Origin: Burkholderiales bacterium
GTDB lineage: Bacteria > Pseudomonadota > Gammaproteobacteria > Burkholderiales > SG8-39
DNA length: 64,000 nucleotides
Direction: 5' to 3'
Assembly: GCA_027493935.1 (NCBI GenBank)
Contig: JAOSJV010000010.1
Span: 673,930 to 737,929, forward strand
Positions 49,337 to 59,685 of the stretch are shown in pieces. How positions within the stretch are numbered: the first letter of the stretch is position 1; every line of letters begins with the position of its first letter. The translations under genes and the position numbers were made by a program. The notes beneath the pieces were generated by a model that worked only from the letters and a program-made list of their open reading frames with translations, was not told where the DNA came from and did not search any database.

Positions 49337-49981
49337 TCAGTCCGACCAGCGCGGCGGATCCGGATCGTGCGCCCAGTCCGACTCCGGCTTCGGCGTGCGC
49401 TTGAGCCACTCCTCGACCAGCCGCACGTGCTCGGTCTCCTCGTCGGCCATCTGCTTGGCGGCGGTGCGCACCTTGCCGCTCGGAGTCTTCTGCACGAGCT
49501 CCTTGAAGAACGCCTCCGCGCGCTTCTCGTTGTGGAGCGCAATCTGCAGCGCGTGATAGGGCTGCATCAGGTAGTGCAGGTCGGTGTAGTCGGCGGTCTC
49601 CGGGCCCTCCAGCCCCTCCCAGCGCCAGCCGCCGGTCGGCGGCGCCGGCGGGTGCGTCCACCCCATCTCTTCGAGGATGTGCTCGGCGTGCATGTTCTCG
49701 ATGCGGGCGAGCTTGCGGAAGAGCTCCGCCACCTCGCGGTTGTTGTGACTCTCCATGGCGTCGGCGAACTCGCTGTAGCGCTCGGATGCCTCTGCCTCGA
49801 GCGCGTAGGCGTAGGCCATGAGGCCCGCCACGTCCTTGATCGGCGGCGCGGACTGCGCCGCTACGGTCGCGGCCACCAACCTGAGCTGCACGGCCGCACC
49901 CTTCTTCGGCGGCGCCGTCCTGCGCGCGGGCCTCCTCGCCGGGGTTCGACGCGTGGTCGTCTTCTTGCGGGCCGGGCTCAT
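49337..49981 (-). CDS. Ferritin-like/rubrerythrin-type diiron protein with basic N-terminal tail
   Basis: The 214-residue product has a four-helix ferritin-like domain. Two Glu-X2-His type metal sites are seen: EAEASERYSEFAD with ENMHAEHIL, and ALHNEKRAEAFF with DEETEHVRLVEEW. Residues 1-30 are Lys/Arg/Thr/Pro-rich, like a DNA-binding or histone-like tail. The ATG overlaps the korB stop (ATGA), so it is made together with the oxygen-sensitive oxidoreductase. It may detoxify peroxide or oxygen, or store iron. The exact activity is unknown. Confidence 0.82.
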   Translation of the reverse strand: MSPARKKTTTRRTPARRPARRTAPPKKGAAVQLRLVAATVAAQSAPPIKDVAGLMAYAYALEAEASERYSEFADAMESHNNREVAELFRKLARIENMHAEHILEEMGWTHPPAPPTGGWRWEGLEGPETADYTDLHYLMQPYHALQIALHNEKRAEAFFKELVQKTPSGKVRTAAKQMADEETEHVRLVEEWLKRTPKPESDWAHDPDPPRWSD

Positions 49982-50817
49982 ATCCTGAACTCCTCTTCCA
50001 GGTCGGCGGGGCGCTTCGACGTCTTGGCCACGTGCGTACGGTAGGCGGCCCGGCTGCCCTTGTAAAGCACGCCGATGTTCATCCCGTCGTCGGTCATCAG
50101 GCGGCGCGCCGCGCGCGCCGCATCGTCGGTCCATTGCACCGGAGCCGCGCGCACCATCTGCTTCCAGTCGCGCTGCTCGGGCCGGAAGGTCACGCAGGGC
50201 GAGAGCACTTCCACGAACGAGAAGCCGGGCGCACTGATCGCCTCGGCGATCAGTGCCGCGGTGGTGTTCGGGTCGCCGGCGAACGCACGCGCGATGAAGT
50301 TGGCGCCGGCGGCGAGCGCGATCACGAGCGGATTGAACGCGCGCATGCCGGTGCCGCCGGGCGAGAGCTTCGAGTCCCAGTCGGGCTCGGTGGTCGGCGA
50401 GGGCTGCCCCTTGGTCATGCCGTACACGTGGTTATCCATCACCACGTAGGTCATGTCCACGTTGCGTCGGCAGGCGTGCAGGAAGTGGTTGCCGCCGATC
50501 GAGTAGCCGTCGCCGTCGCCGCCGGCGGCGATCACCGTGAGCTCGGGCCGCGCAAGCTTCAGCCCGGTGGCGGCGGCGAGCGCGCGGCCGTGCACGCCAT
50601 GGAATCCGTAACAGGTCGTGTACGCCGGGATCCGCGACGAGCATCCGATCCCAGACACGACCGCGATGCGCTCGGGCTGCAGCTCGAGCAGCGCGAACGC
50701 CTTCGTCAGCGACGAGAGCACCGAGTAGTCGCCGCACCCGGGGCACCAGACCGGCTTGTAGTCGGACTTGAACGCCTGCGGCGCGAGCGCCGCCTGCGGC
50801 TGCGCGGAAATCGTCAT
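49978..50817 (-). CDS. korB: 2-oxoglutarate:ferredoxin oxidoreductase beta subunit KorB
   Basis: The 279-residue TPP-binding subunit has KPVWCPGCGDYSVL and SGIGCSSRIPAY for the 4Fe-4S cluster. The TPP/Mg motif is GGDGDGYSIGGNHF...DNHVYGMTKGQ. With KorA it converts 2-oxoglutarate to succinyl-CoA and reduces ferredoxin. In Thauera this enzyme feeds electrons to benzoyl-CoA reductase, whose operon is divergent here. The start at 50817 overlaps the korA stop. Confidence 0.95.
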   Translation of the reverse strand: MTISAQPQAALAPQAFKSDYKPVWCPGCGDYSVLSSLTKAFALLELQPERIAVVSGIGCSSRIPAYTTCYGFHGVHGRALAAATGLKLARPELTVIAAGGDGDGYSIGGNHFLHACRRNVDMTYVVMDNHVYGMTKGQPSPTTEPDWDSKLSPGGTGMRAFNPLVIALAAGANFIARAFAGDPNTTAALIAEAISAPGFSFVEVLSPCVTFRPEQRDWKQMVRAAPVQWTDDAARAARRLMTDDGMNIGVLYKGSRAAYRTHVAKTSKRPADLEEEFRI

Positions 50818-52547
50818 GCGCGGCTCCATTCGATGAGTTGACGGTGGATCTCGTCCGGTCGCATCGGCAGCGGGCCAGGACGATGGAAGCTCGTGACGGT
50901 GCCGGGCAGCTCGTACTCGGAGCGCAGGTAGCGGTAGAGCTGGCCGGTGTGGTTCTGCTCGACCACCAGGACACGCCTCACTCCCTCAAGCGCGGCGGCG
51001 AGGCGCGTCGGCTGCGCCGGCGCGAGCAGGCGCAGCGAGACGAGCCGGGCGTGCACGCCGTCCGCGGCGGCGCGCGCGAACGCCTCCCGGACCGGGCCGG
51101 TACACGATCCGAACGTGATCACCGCCAGGTCGCCCTCGCCCTCGACGTCGGCCCAGTGGGTGCCGTAGTCGATCGAGGCGAGCTTGCGCGCCCGCTTCTC
51201 GAGCTGCGCGACGTGGTCGGCGGCCTGCGACGAGGGCGTGCCGCGCTCGTTGTGCTCGAGACCGTCGGCGGTGTAGGTCACGCCGGGCGTCCCCGGGATC
51301 GCCATCGGCGAGACGCCGGACGCGGTGACCGCGTAGCGTTTGTAGCTCTCGGCGCCGGCCGGCGCGGTCTTCCGGTCGCCGGCGAACGCGACGTCGGCGG
51401 GCCGCTCGACCACGGCGCGCGCCTGGCCGAAGAACTGGTCGGCGAGCACGATCGCCGGGACCTGCAGCGTCTCGGCGAGATGCACCGCCCACTGCGTCGT
51501 CAGCAGGCAGTCGGCCACCGAGTTCGGCGCCACCACCACGTGCGGCGCGTCGCCGTGCATGCCGTAGAGCGCGATGTTCACGTCGCTCTGCTCGCTCTTG
51601 GTCGCGATCCCGGTCGACGGCCCGACCCGCATCACGTCGACCACCACGATCGGCACCTCGGCGGTGATGCCGAGGCCGATCGACTCGATCATCAGCGACA
51701 GGCCCGGTCCGGAGGTGGCGGTGAGCGCGGGCACGCCGCCGAAGGAGGCGCCGAGGATCATATTGATGGAGGCGAGCTCGTCCTCGGCCTGCACCAGCGC
51801 ACCGCCGACCTTCGCCAGCGCGGGCGCCATCCACTCCAGGAGCTCGGTCGCCGGCGTGATCGGATAGGCTGCGACGAAGCGCACGCCGCCGCGGATCGCA
51901 CCGTAGCCCGCGGCCTGGTTCCCGGTGACGAGCCAGCGCGCGGTCTGGGGCGGGGCAGCGCCGATGCGCGGCACGCCGGCGATCGCGGCGGCGGCCTCGA
52001 CGCCGGCCCGCATCGCGGCGAGGCTGCCGGCGAGCGCATCGCCGCCCTTCTTCATCGACTTGCGCACCACACTGGCGAGCGTCTCCTCGGCGAGGCCGAC
52101 GAGCGCGCCGGCAAGGCCGAAGGCGATCATGTTCGGCCAGCCGTTCGGGATCTTCTTCGCAGCGGCCTTGAACGCGACCGGCGTGTAGCGCGCCCCGCTC
52201 TTGACGAACACGTCCGGTGGCTCGCCCTGGTCGGGGTCGCCGACCAGCACGCTCGCGGCGCCGAGCGGGATCTCGGCCGCGAAGCGGTTGATGTTCATCC
52301 AGTCGAGCGCGATCAGCAGATCGTAGCGGTCGTCGGTGCCGTCGATCGGATGCGTGGCGATGCGGATCATCGCGGCGGCCTCGCCGCCGCGGATCTGCGG
52401 CCCGCTCGAGCGGGTCATCAGCGCGTAGTAGCCTGCTTGCGCCGCCGCCTCCAGCAGCATGTTTCCGGCAGTCATGACGCCGGCGCCGCCGCTGCCGGCG
52501 ATCGCAACCGAGACGCTGGTGCGCCGCTCGCTGGTTCCGTGTGGCAT
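50814..52547 (-). CDS. korA: 2-oxoglutarate:ferredoxin oxidoreductase alpha subunit KorA (gamma-alpha fusion)
   Basis: Residues about 10-190 are the gamma domain (AIAGSGGAGVMTAGNMLLEA). The rest is the alpha domain (FVAAYPITPATELLEWMA; QAEDELASINMILGASFGG), a total of 577 residues as in other KorA proteins. The ATG at 52547 (MPHGTSE) has an AGGAGG site and heads the korA-korB-ferritin-like-DUF364 operon. It is divergent from had, so electron supply and use are arranged back to back. Confidence 0.95.
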   Translation of the reverse strand: MPHGTSERRTSVSVAIAGSGGAGVMTAGNMLLEAAAQAGYYALMTRSSGPQIRGGEAAAMIRIATHPIDGTDDRYDLLIALDWMNINRFAAEIPLGAASVLVGDPDQGEPPDVFVKSGARYTPVAFKAAAKKIPNGWPNMIAFGLAGALVGLAEETLASVVRKSMKKGGDALAGSLAAMRAGVEAAAAIAGVPRIGAAPPQTARWLVTGNQAAGYGAIRGGVRFVAAYPITPATELLEWMAPALAKVGGALVQAEDELASINMILGASFGGVPALTATSGPGLSLMIESIGLGITAEVPIVVVDVMRVGPSTGIATKSEQSDVNIALYGMHGDAPHVVVAPNSVADCLLTTQWAVHLAETLQVPAIVLADQFFGQARAVVERPADVAFAGDRKTAPAGAESYKRYAVTASGVSPMAIPGTPGVTYTADGLEHNERGTPSSQAADHVAQLEKRARKLASIDYGTHWADVEGEGDLAVITFGSCTGPVREAFARAAADGVHARLVSLRLLAPAQPTRLAAALEGVRRVLVVEQNHTGQLYRYLRSEYELPGTVTSFHRPGPLPMRPDEIHRQLIEWSRA

Positions 52548-52745
52548 CGACTCCTCCTGATTCGGCACCGATTGCCTCTCGCTTTCCGCTTGACAGGTGC
52601 TGGCAGGTAATTGCGGGTGCTTGACTCAAATTTCGTATTCTGGTACCGTAATGCTAATTTATCGTTGCTCCGGCGTCAAGCCCGGCGGCAGCACCGGCCC
52701 AGAGGGGGCGGAACGTCCCTGGCGGATCACCGAAGAGGAGGCCCG
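52548..52745. promoter_or_regulatory. Divergent promoter region korA / had-bcr operon
   Basis: This is the most A/T-rich stretch nearby (CTAATTTATCG and CAAATTTCGTATTC). It contains TTGACA at 52590-52595 and TTGACTCAA at 52621-52629, candidate -35 elements for the plus strand. Convincing -10 hexamers at 17-base spacing were not found, and no TTGAT-N4-ATCAA box is present. Confidence 0.45.
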
Positions 52746-53809
52746 ATGGCCGCAGCGGCATACCGGTGGTTGATGGCGGCGCCCAGGGCGCCGATGGTGC
52801 GCCAGGCGTTCGAGCCGTCGCCGCAGGCGGGCGAGGTGGTGGTCGAAGTCGCCGGCTGCGGCGTCTGCCACACTGATCTCGGCTACTATTACGACGGCGT
52901 GCGCACCAACCATGCACTGCCGCTCGCGCTCGGGCACGAGGTGAGCGGGCGGGTGAGTGCGGCCGGCGCCGGCGCCGAGCGCTGGATCGGGCAAACCGTC
53001 CTCGTCCCGGCGGTGATTCCCTGCGGCGAGTGCGGGCCCTGCAAGCGCGGCCGCCCGAACATCTGCCGCAACCAGAAGATGCCCGGCAACGACATCCACG
53101 GTGGATTCGCATCCCACATCGTCGTGCCGAGCCGCGGGCTGTGCAAGGTCGACGAGGCGCGCCTCGCGAAAGCCGGCCTCGCGCTCGCCGACATCTCGGT
53201 GGTCGCCGACGCGCTCACAACGCCTTACCAGGCGGTAGTGCGCGCCGGCGTCGCGCCCGGCAGCCTGGCGGCGGTGGTGGGCGTGGGCGGGGTCGGCGGG
53301 TACTGCGTGCAGGTCGCGCACGCAGCCGGCGCGACCGTGGTCGCGATCGATGTCGACGCCGACAAGCTCGCGGCGATCGGAAAGGCCGGCGCCGCGCTCA
53401 CGCTGAACGCGCGCGAGCTCGACGGCAAGGCGCTCAAGAGCGCCATCGCCGGGCTCGCGAAGGAAAAGGGCCTGCCGACGACCGAGTGGTTCATCTTCGA
53501 GTGTTCCGGCACCCCCGCCGGCCAGCAGACCGCCTACGGGCTGCTGGTGCACGGGGCTACGCTATCGGTCGTGGGCTTCACGATGGACAAGGTCGAGATC
53601 CGCCTCTCCAACCTGATGGCGTTCGACGCGCGGGCGATCGGCAACTGGGGCTGCCCGCCCGAACTCTACCCCGCCGCGCTCGACCTGGTGCTCGATGGCA
53701 AGGTCGCGCTCAAACCCTTCGTCGAGACCCGGCCGCTCGCCGAGATCGACCACGTCTTCGAGGCCGTGCACGACCGCAGCATCAAGCGGCGCGCGATCCT
53801 CGTCCCTGA
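52746..53809 (+). CDS. had: 6-hydroxycyclohex-1-ene-1-carbonyl-CoA dehydrogenase (stop codon lost by one missing base)
   Basis: This zinc alcohol dehydrogenase oxidises the hydroxyl formed by dienoyl-CoA hydratase in the benzoyl-CoA pathway. It has catalytic-zinc CGVCHTD and GHEVSG, structural-zinc [15 protein letters not shown], and the NAD motif [15 protein letters not shown]. The frame does not stop at the expected place. Adding one C to CCC 53804-53806 gives AILVP followed by TGA at 53807-53809, 354 residues, just before the oah ribosome site. Without correction the frame runs to 55037 through oah in a non-coding frame. The start at 52746 has GAGGAG upstream. Confidence 0.9.
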
Positions 53810-53835
53810 TCGACCGAAACCGAGGAGAAACCCCG

Positions 53836-54933
53836 ATGGCACGCGAGTTCAAGAACCACGATCTCTTCGAGGACTTCTCGAAGCCCGGCGTCCGCTTCGA
53901 GAAGCGCCCGGCGAAGACCCCCGACGGCAAGACCGTGCCCGGGGTCTACAACGCGTGGATCTGGCTCGACAACCCCGCGCAGTTCAACTCCTACACCACC
54001 GAGATGGTGAAGGGCGTGATCCTCGCCTTCCGCGCCGCCTCGAACGCGCGCGATGTGAACTGCGTTGTGTTCACCGCGGTCGGGGACAAGGCGTTCTGCA
54101 CCGGCGGCAACACCAAGGAGTACGCCGAGTACTACGCCGGCCATCCGCAGGAATACCGACAGTACATCCGCATCTTCAACGACATGGTGAGCGCGATCCT
54201 GGCGTGCGACAAGCCGGTCATCTGCCGCATCAACGGCATGCGAATCGGCGGCGGGCAGGAGATCGGGCTCGCCTGCGACTTCTCGATCGCGCAGGACCTC
54301 GCGCGCTTCGGTCAGGCCGGGCCGAAGCACGGCTCGGCGCCGATCGGAGGCGCGACCGACTTCCTGCCGCCGGTGATGGGCGCCGACCGCGCGATGTGGG
54401 CGTGCGTCATGTGCGAGCCCTTCTCGGCGCACAAGGCGCACCATTGGGGGATGCTCGCCGACATCGTCCCGGCGCTCAAGATCGACGGCAAGTTCGTCGC
54501 CAACCCGCTGGTCGAGACTGCGCGCCTGACCGACGAGTACGGCCGCCTGATCTACGGCGACTTCAAGACCGGCGAGGCGGCCAAGGAGGCGAAGGCGCTG
54601 CTCGCGAAGGGCACGATCGACCTTTCGCTCCTCGACGCGAAGGTCGAGGAGTACTGCGCGAGGCTCCTGCTCACTTTCCCCGAGTGCACGATCAAGACCA
54701 TCGAGGAGCTGCGCAAGCCCAAGCTCGACGCCTGGAACCGCAACAAGGAGAACCACCGCGCCTGGCTCGCGCTCAACATGCTGACCGAGGCGCGCTCCGG
54801 GTTCACCGCGTTCAACGAGGGCGCCAAGGACGACCGCGAGGTCGACTTCGTGCTGCTGCGGCAGAAGCTCGCACAGGGACAGAGCTGGATCGGCAGCCTG
54901 CACGACGAGATCCAGCCCAAGACGAAGAAGTGA
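53836..54933 (+). CDS. oah: 6-oxocyclohex-1-ene-1-carbonyl-CoA hydrolase
   Basis: This crotonase-family ring hydrolase cleaves 6-oxocyclohex-1-ene-1-carbonyl-CoA to 3-hydroxypimelyl-CoA, the ring-opening step. It is 365 residues, close to the known Thauera enzyme in length. It shows the oxyanion regions [15 protein letters not shown] and [18 protein letters not shown], and the family's extended C-terminal part ending in [13 protein letters not shown]. It begins 26 bases after had, with a GAGGAG site. Confidence 0.96.
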   Translation: MAREFKNHDLFEDFSKPGVRFEKRPAKTPDGKTVPGVYNAWIWLDNPAQFNSYTTEMVKGVILAFRAASNARDVNCVVFTAVGDKAFCTGGNTKEYAEYYAGHPQEYRQYIRIFNDMVSAILACDKPVICRINGMRIGGGQEIGLACDFSIAQDLARFGQAGPKHGSAPIGGATDFLPPVMGADRAMWACVMCEPFSAHKAHHWGMLADIVPALKIDGKFVANPLVETARLTDEYGRLIYGDFKTGEAAKEAKALLAKGTIDLSLLDAKVEEYCARLLLTFPECTIKTIEELRKPKLDAWNRNKENHRAWLALNMLTEARSGFTAFNEGAKDDREVDFVLLRQKLAQGQSWIGSLHDEIQPKTKK

Positions 54934-54946
54934 CGGCGCAATGCGC

Positions 54947-55012
54947 CGTCATCCCCGCGAAGCCTGCCCCCGAGCGGGGTTATCGGGGGCGGGGGATCCA
55001 GACGGCGATTGC
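54947..55012. repeat. Family A-like repeat between oah and dch
   Basis: CGTCATCCCCGCG and GGGGGATCCAG flank a GC-rich hairpin (GCCTGCCCCCGAGCGGGG and TATCGGGGGCGGG). It lies inside the benzoyl-CoA operon and could reduce or shape expression downstream. Confidence 0.55.
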
Positions 55013-55033
55013 GGCAGCGCGAGGCATTGACGG

Positions 55034-55814
55034 ATGAAGACGATGAGCGAATCACCACTGAAGGTCTGGCTCGACCGCGACGGCGCGCTGCTGCGCCTGC
55101 GATTGAACCGACCCAAGGCGAACATCGTCGATGCGGCGATGATCGCCGCGTTGGCGGCGGCATTCGCCGAGCACCGCGAGCCCGGCGCGATCCGCGCCGC
55201 GGTTCTCGACGCCGAGGGCCCGCACTTCAGCTTCGGCGCGAGCGTCGAGGAGCACCTTCCGGGGCAGTGCGCGGCGATGCTGCGCGGGCTGCACTCGCTG
55301 CTGATCACGATGCTCGAGTGGCCGCGGCCGGTCCTGACCGCAGTGCGCGGGCAGTGCCTCGGCGGCGGCGTCGAGCTCACGCTGGCGACCAGCCTGATCT
55401 TCGCCGCGCCCGAGGCGCAGTTCGGCCAACCGGAGATCAAGCTGGCGGTGTTCGCGCCGGCCGCCTCCCTGCCTGCTGCCGTTCCGCGTGAGCCAGTCGG
55501 CGGCCGAGGACCTGCTGTTCTCCGGCCGGTCGGTGAGCGGTGCGGAGGCGAAGGCGCTCGGCCTGGTCGACTTCGTCGCCGACGATCCGGAAGCCGCCGC
55601 GCTCGGGTACTTCGACGCACAGCTCGCCGGCAGGAGCGCTGCGGCGCTCGGCTTCGCGGTGCGCGCCGCGCGCGAAGGCATGCTGGCCGAGGCGCGGCGC
55701 CGGCTCGCCGCGGTCGAGAAGCTCTACCTGGAGGGCACGATGGCGTCGCACGACGCGATCGAGGGCCTGCAGTCGTTCCTCGCCAAGCGCCAGCCCGCCT
55801 GGAAGCACCACTGA
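55034..55814 (+). CDS. dch: Cyclohexa-1,5-diene-1-carbonyl-CoA hydratase (one frameshift)
   Basis: This crotonase-family enzyme adds water to the dienoyl-CoA made by benzoyl-CoA reductase. The N-terminal [16 protein letters not shown], the oxyanion region [15 protein letters not shown] and [11 protein letters not shown] are typical. One extra C in CCC 55467-55469 shifts the frame after FAPAAS; removing it reads [16 protein letters not shown] and gives 259 residues. The start at 55034 is used; an ATG nine bases further in is also possible. It is placed directly before bcrC. Confidence 0.92.
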
Positions 55815-55830
55815 GAGGAGTGCGAAAGCC

Positions 55831-56997
55831 ATGTCTCTGAAAGAAGTTGTCGGGCGCTGCGAGGCGCTGTTCGAGGACCTGCACTTCAAGTCGGTGCGCG
55901 ACTGGAAGGCGGCCGCGCCCGGGCGCAAGGCGATCGGCTTCATGCCGATCTACGTGCCGCGCGAGATCATCCACGCCGCCGGCATGCTGCCGGTCGGCAT
56001 CTTCGGCGGCGGCGACCAGATCGAGGTGATCCAGGGCGACGCCTACTACCAGAGCTACATCTGCCGCATCCCGCGCTCGACCATCGAGCTCGGCGTGACC
56101 GGCCGCCTGGACGGCCTCGACGGCATGCTGTTCCCGTCGATCTGCGACGTGATCCGCAACCTCTCGGGCATGTGGCAGATCATGTTCAAGGACAAGTACG
56201 TCCGCTACTTCGACGTCCCGCAGAACTTCAAGGACGGGGTCGGCGGCGAGTACTACGTGCACGAGATGGAGATCCTGCGCGACGACCTCGCGAAGCTCGC
56301 CGGGCGCGAGGTGACCGACGACGACCTGCGCAACTCGATCCGCGTCTACAACGACAACCGCAAGGCGGTGCGCGACCTGTACGCCTACCGGGCGCAGAAG
56401 CCCTGGCAGGCGCCGACCTCCGAGGTCTACCTGGTCGTGCGCGCCGGCATGGTGCTGCCGCCCGAGGAGCACACCACGCTCGTGCGCGAGTACATCGCCG
56501 CGGCCGAGTCCGAGAACCGGCCGAGGCGCGACAACGCGCGGGTGGTGCTCACCGGCTCGTTCTGCGAGCAGCCGCCGCTCGGCCTGATCAAGTCGATCGA
56601 GATGGCCGGCTGCTACATCGTCGACGACGATTTTCACCTCGTCACGCGCTGGCACCTGCAGGACGTCGAAGTGGACGGCAATCCGCTGTGGAACCTCTCG
56701 AAGAGTTTCCTGCACCGCTCGGCCGACACGCCCTCGAAGTACACCGAGCGGCGCGAGGACAAGGGCAGGTTCCTGGTGGAGTCGGTGCGCAAGTCAGGTG
56801 CCGAGGGCGTGGTCTTCGCCGCCGCCTCGTTCTGCGATCCGGCGCTGCTCGAACGGCCGATGCTGCTCGAGGTGCTGGACAAGCACGGCATCCCGTACAC
56901 CGCCTTCAAGTTCGCCGAGAACACCGGCCAGATGGCTCCGATCCGCGAGCAAGCTGGCACCTTCGCCGATTCGATCAAGCTCTGGAGCGCAGCATGA
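55831..56997 (+). CDS. bcrC: Benzoyl-CoA reductase subunit C
   Basis: With BcrB it forms the ring-reducing module (HgdB/2-hydroxyglutaryl-CoA dehydratase fold) of the class I ATP-dependent enzyme, which reduces benzoyl-CoA to the cyclic dienoyl-CoA. The 388-residue length matches Thauera-type BcrC. Cys residues that hold a 4Fe-4S cluster lie in YICRIPRSTIELG, FPSICDVIRN and the C-terminal FAAASFCDPALLER. The ATG overlaps nothing but has GAGAGGAG upstream; its stop overlaps bcrB. Confidence 0.97.
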   Translation: MSLKEVVGRCEALFEDLHFKSVRDWKAAAPGRKAIGFMPIYVPREIIHAAGMLPVGIFGGGDQIEVIQGDAYYQSYICRIPRSTIELGVTGRLDGLDGMLFPSICDVIRNLSGMWQIMFKDKYVRYFDVPQNFKDGVGGEYYVHEMEILRDDLAKLAGREVTDDDLRNSIRVYNDNRKAVRDLYAYRAQKPWQAPTSEVYLVVRAGMVLPPEEHTTLVREYIAAAESENRPRRDNARVVLTGSFCEQPPLGLIKSIEMAGCYIVDDDFHLVTRWHLQDVEVDGNPLWNLSKSFLHRSADTPSKYTERREDKGRFLVESVRKSGAEGVVFAAASFCDPALLERPMLLEVLDKHGIPYTAFKFAENTGQMAPIREQAGTFADSIKLWSAA

Positions 56998-58337
56998 CCA
57001 CGAACCAACCGACCCCCAAGCCCGCCGCCCAGCCGGGCAAGCCCGCCGCGAGCCAGGTCCAGAAAGAGGACGCGATGTGGCTGCAGAAGGAGATGATCAA
57101 CAAGAACTACCACGACCTCGCCGTAGCGCACGACGTCGGGCGCAAGGTCTCGGCGACCTTCGTGCCGGGCAACCTGAACGAGCTGCTGATGTGCTTCGAC
57201 TTCGCGCGCAGCCTGCCGGAGACCAACGCGCTGCAGAACGGCCTGCGCAAGAAGTCGGGCAAGATGATCATGGACGCCGAGCGCGAGGGCCACTCCGAGG
57301 ACGTGTGCACCTACGTCAAGGCAGACCTCGGCATGATGCAGGCGGGCCAGATCGGGCCGACCGGCGAGAAGCTGCCGGTGCCGGACGTGCTGGTGCTCTC
57401 CTACACCGGCTGCTTCACCTTCATGAAGTGGTTCGAGCTCGTGCGGCAGAAATACGACTGCGAGACGACGATGCTGCACGTGCCCTACCAGGGCGACGGC
57501 AAGATCAGCGAGAACATGGTGCAGTACGTGGTGAAGCAGCTGAAGGAGGAAGTGATCCCGACGCTGGAGCGCGTGTCCGGCGTGAAGTTCGACATCGACC
57601 GGCTGCGCGAGTACATGAAGGAGTCGGTCAACGCCGAGGAGGACCTGGTCGCGGTGCTGCAGTCGGCCAAGAACCGGCCGAGCCCGATCGACGGGTACTT
57701 CGGCGGCGTGTACTACATCGGGCCGATGTTCACCGCGTTCCGCGGCACACCCGAGGCGTCCAAGTTCTACAGCGTGCTGCGCGGCGAGATCGAGGAGCGC
57801 GTGCGCCGCAAGCAGGGGCCGATCACCCCGGACGGCGAGATGACCGAGGAGAAGTACCGGCTGGTCGTCGAGGGGCCGCCGAACTGGACCAGCTTCCGCG
57901 ACTTCTGGAAGATGTTCTACGAGGACGGCGCGGTGGTGGTCGCGTCCACCTACTCGAAGGTGGGCGGAGTGTACGACTTCGGCTTCCGCCACGACGCCGA
58001 CCATCCGCTCGAGTCGCTCGCGCGCTACTGCCTGGGCTGCTACACCAACCTCAACTTCCCGCAGCGCATCGACATGATCTGCAAGTACATCGACGAGTAC
58101 CAGGCCGACGGGCTGCTGATCAACTCGATCAAGAGCTGTAACAGCTTCTCGGCCGGCCAGCTCCTGATGCTGCGCGAGGTGGAGAAGCGCACCGGCAAGC
58201 CCGCCGCGTTCGTGGAGTCCGACCTGGTCGACCCGCGCTACTTCTCGGCGGCCAACATCAAGAACCGGCTGGAGAGCTACTTCCAGATGATCAACCAGAA
58301 GCGCCGCGCGACCGCCGGCGCCGCGACCGCGCACTGA
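56994..58337 (+). CDS. bcrB: Benzoyl-CoA reductase subunit B
   Basis: This is the partner of BcrC in the substrate-binding, ring-reducing module; 447 residues. Conserved blocks include [31 protein letters not shown] and [20 protein letters not shown], which supply cluster-ligating Cys. The first 25 residues or so are Pro/Ala/Lys-rich and look like a flexible extension. ATG 56994 overlaps the bcrC stop, and bcrA follows after 10 bases. Confidence 0.97.
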   Translation: MTTNQPTPKPAAQPGKPAASQVQKEDAMWLQKEMINKNYHDLAVAHDVGRKVSATFVPGNLNELLMCFDFARSLPETNALQNGLRKKSGKMIMDAEREGHSEDVCTYVKADLGMMQAGQIGPTGEKLPVPDVLVLSYTGCFTFMKWFELVRQKYDCETTMLHVPYQGDGKISENMVQYVVKQLKEEVIPTLERVSGVKFDIDRLREYMKESVNAEEDLVAVLQSAKNRPSPIDGYFGGVYYIGPMFTAFRGTPEASKFYSVLRGEIEERVRRKQGPITPDGEMTEEKYRLVVEGPPNWTSFRDFWKMFYEDGAVVVASTYSKVGGVYDFGFRHDADHPLESLARYCLGCYTNLNFPQRIDMICKYIDEYQADGLLINSIKSCNSFSAGQLLMLREVEKRTGKPAAFVESDLVDPRYFSAANIKNRLESYFQMINQKRRATAGAATAH

Positions 58338-58347
58338 GGAGACCGCC

Positions 58348-59685
58348 ATGCGCTGTTTCATCGGCATCGACCTCGGCTCGACCACCACCAAGGCGGTGGT
58401 GATCGACGAGGAGCGCAACGTGCTCGGCCGCGGCATCACCAATTCGCGCTCGAACTACGACACCGCCGCCGCGGTGGCCAAGACCGAGGCGCTGGTGAGC
58501 GCGCGGTTCCAGCTGTTCCGCGACGCGCTCGGCCGGACCAAGGCGCTGAACGGCGGGCTGGACACGTTCATCGAGCAGCTCGAGCGCGACTTCCGGCTCG
58601 AGCAGTTCCTCGAGCAGCTCGCCGATCTCGAGGAGGTCTGCGTGCGCAACGCCGAGGGCCGGTTCGGCCGCGACACCCAGGCGGTGCAGGCGGCGCTCGT
58701 CGAGACCTTCAAGCGGCTGGGCACGGAAGCGCCGGAGCTGTTCGCTCCCGGCGCGAAGCGCAAGAGCGATTTCTTCCGCGACATCGCCGGCAGCCGCTAC
58801 CTCGCGATCGGCGAGGCGGTCGCCAAGGACGCGGAGGTGTCCTACGACCACCTGCTGAACGTCTTCGACCGCTCGATCATCGAGGTCGAGAACCGCGTCT
58901 ACGGCGACACCGTGAATCGCCACCTGCTCGCGGCGATGGATCGCACGTTCAAGGCGCTGCCGGACACCGCCGCCAAGGGCGAGCGGATCCGCGCGCCGAT
59001 CAAGGGCGTCCTCGATACGCCGATCGAGGAGACCTACGTCGTCGGCACGGGCTACGGCCGCGCGCGGCTGCCGTTCTCCAAGGAGCACATCCGCTCGGAG
59101 ATCCTGTGCCACGGGCTCGGCGCCCACGTGATGTATCCGGGAACCGCCACGGTGCTCGACATCGGCGGACAGGACACCAAGGCGATCCAGGTCGACAAGG
59201 CGGGCATCGTCGAGAGTTTCCAGATGAACGACCGCTGCGCGGCGGGGTGCGGGCGCTATCTCGGCTACATCGCCGACGAGATGAACCTCGGGCTGCACGA
59301 GCTCGGGCCGCTCGCGATGAAGGCCACCAAGACGATCAAGATCAACTCGACCTGTACGGTGTTCGCCGGGGCGGAGCTGCGCGACCGGCTGGCGATCGGC
59401 GACAGGCGCGAAGACATCATGGCCGGCCTCCACCGTGCGATCATCCTGCGCGCGATGTCGATCCTCGCCCGCTCCGGCGGCATCCGCAACGAGTTCACCT
59501 TCACCGGCGGCGTGGCGAAGAACGAGGCCGCGGTGAAGGCGCTGCGCGACCTGATCTTCGAGAACTACGGCGAGATGACCATCAACATCAACCCCGACTC
59601 GATCTACACCGGCGCGCTCGGCGGCGCGACGTTCGCCTGGCGCGCGGTGGTCGAGGAAGGAAAGACTGCGGAGGCACGCAAATGA
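58348..59685 (+). CDS. bcrA: Benzoyl-CoA reductase subunit A (ATPase/electron activator)
   Basis: This ASKHA-family ATPase couples ATP hydrolysis to low-potential electron transfer. It has the phosphate-1 motif [32 protein letters not shown], and the cluster Cys in [11 protein letters not shown] and [12 protein letters not shown] bridging 4Fe-4S cluster is shared with BcrD. At 445 residues it is the long A-type subunit, with the family's inserted segment between residues about 70 and 215. The stop overlaps the bcrD start. Confidence 0.97.
   Translation: MRCFIGIDLGSTTTKAVVIDEERNVLGRGITNSRSNYDTAAAVAKTEALVSARFQLFRDALGRTKALNGGLDTFIEQLERDFRLEQFLEQLADLEEVCVRNAEGRFGRDTQAVQAALVETFKRLGTEAPELFAPGAKRKSDFFRDIAGSRYLAIGEAVAKDAEVSYDHLLNVFDRSIIEVENRVYGDTVNRHLLAAMDRTFKALPDTAAKGERIRAPIKGVLDTPIEETYVVGTGYGRARLPFSKEHIRSEILCHGLGAHVMYPGTATVLDIGGQDTKAIQVDKAGIVESFQMNDRCAAGCGRYLGYIADEMNLGLHELGPLAMKATKTIKINSTCTVFAGAELRDRLAIGDRREDIMAGLHRAIILRAMSILARSGGIRNEFTFTGGVAKNEAAVKALRDLIFENYGEMTININPDSIYTGALGGATFAWRAVVEEGKTAEARK

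Noticed and set aside
52621..52629. Fnr box upstream of had
   Set aside because: TTGACTCAA has overlapping half-sites without the four-base spacer needed for Fnr/Dnr binding.
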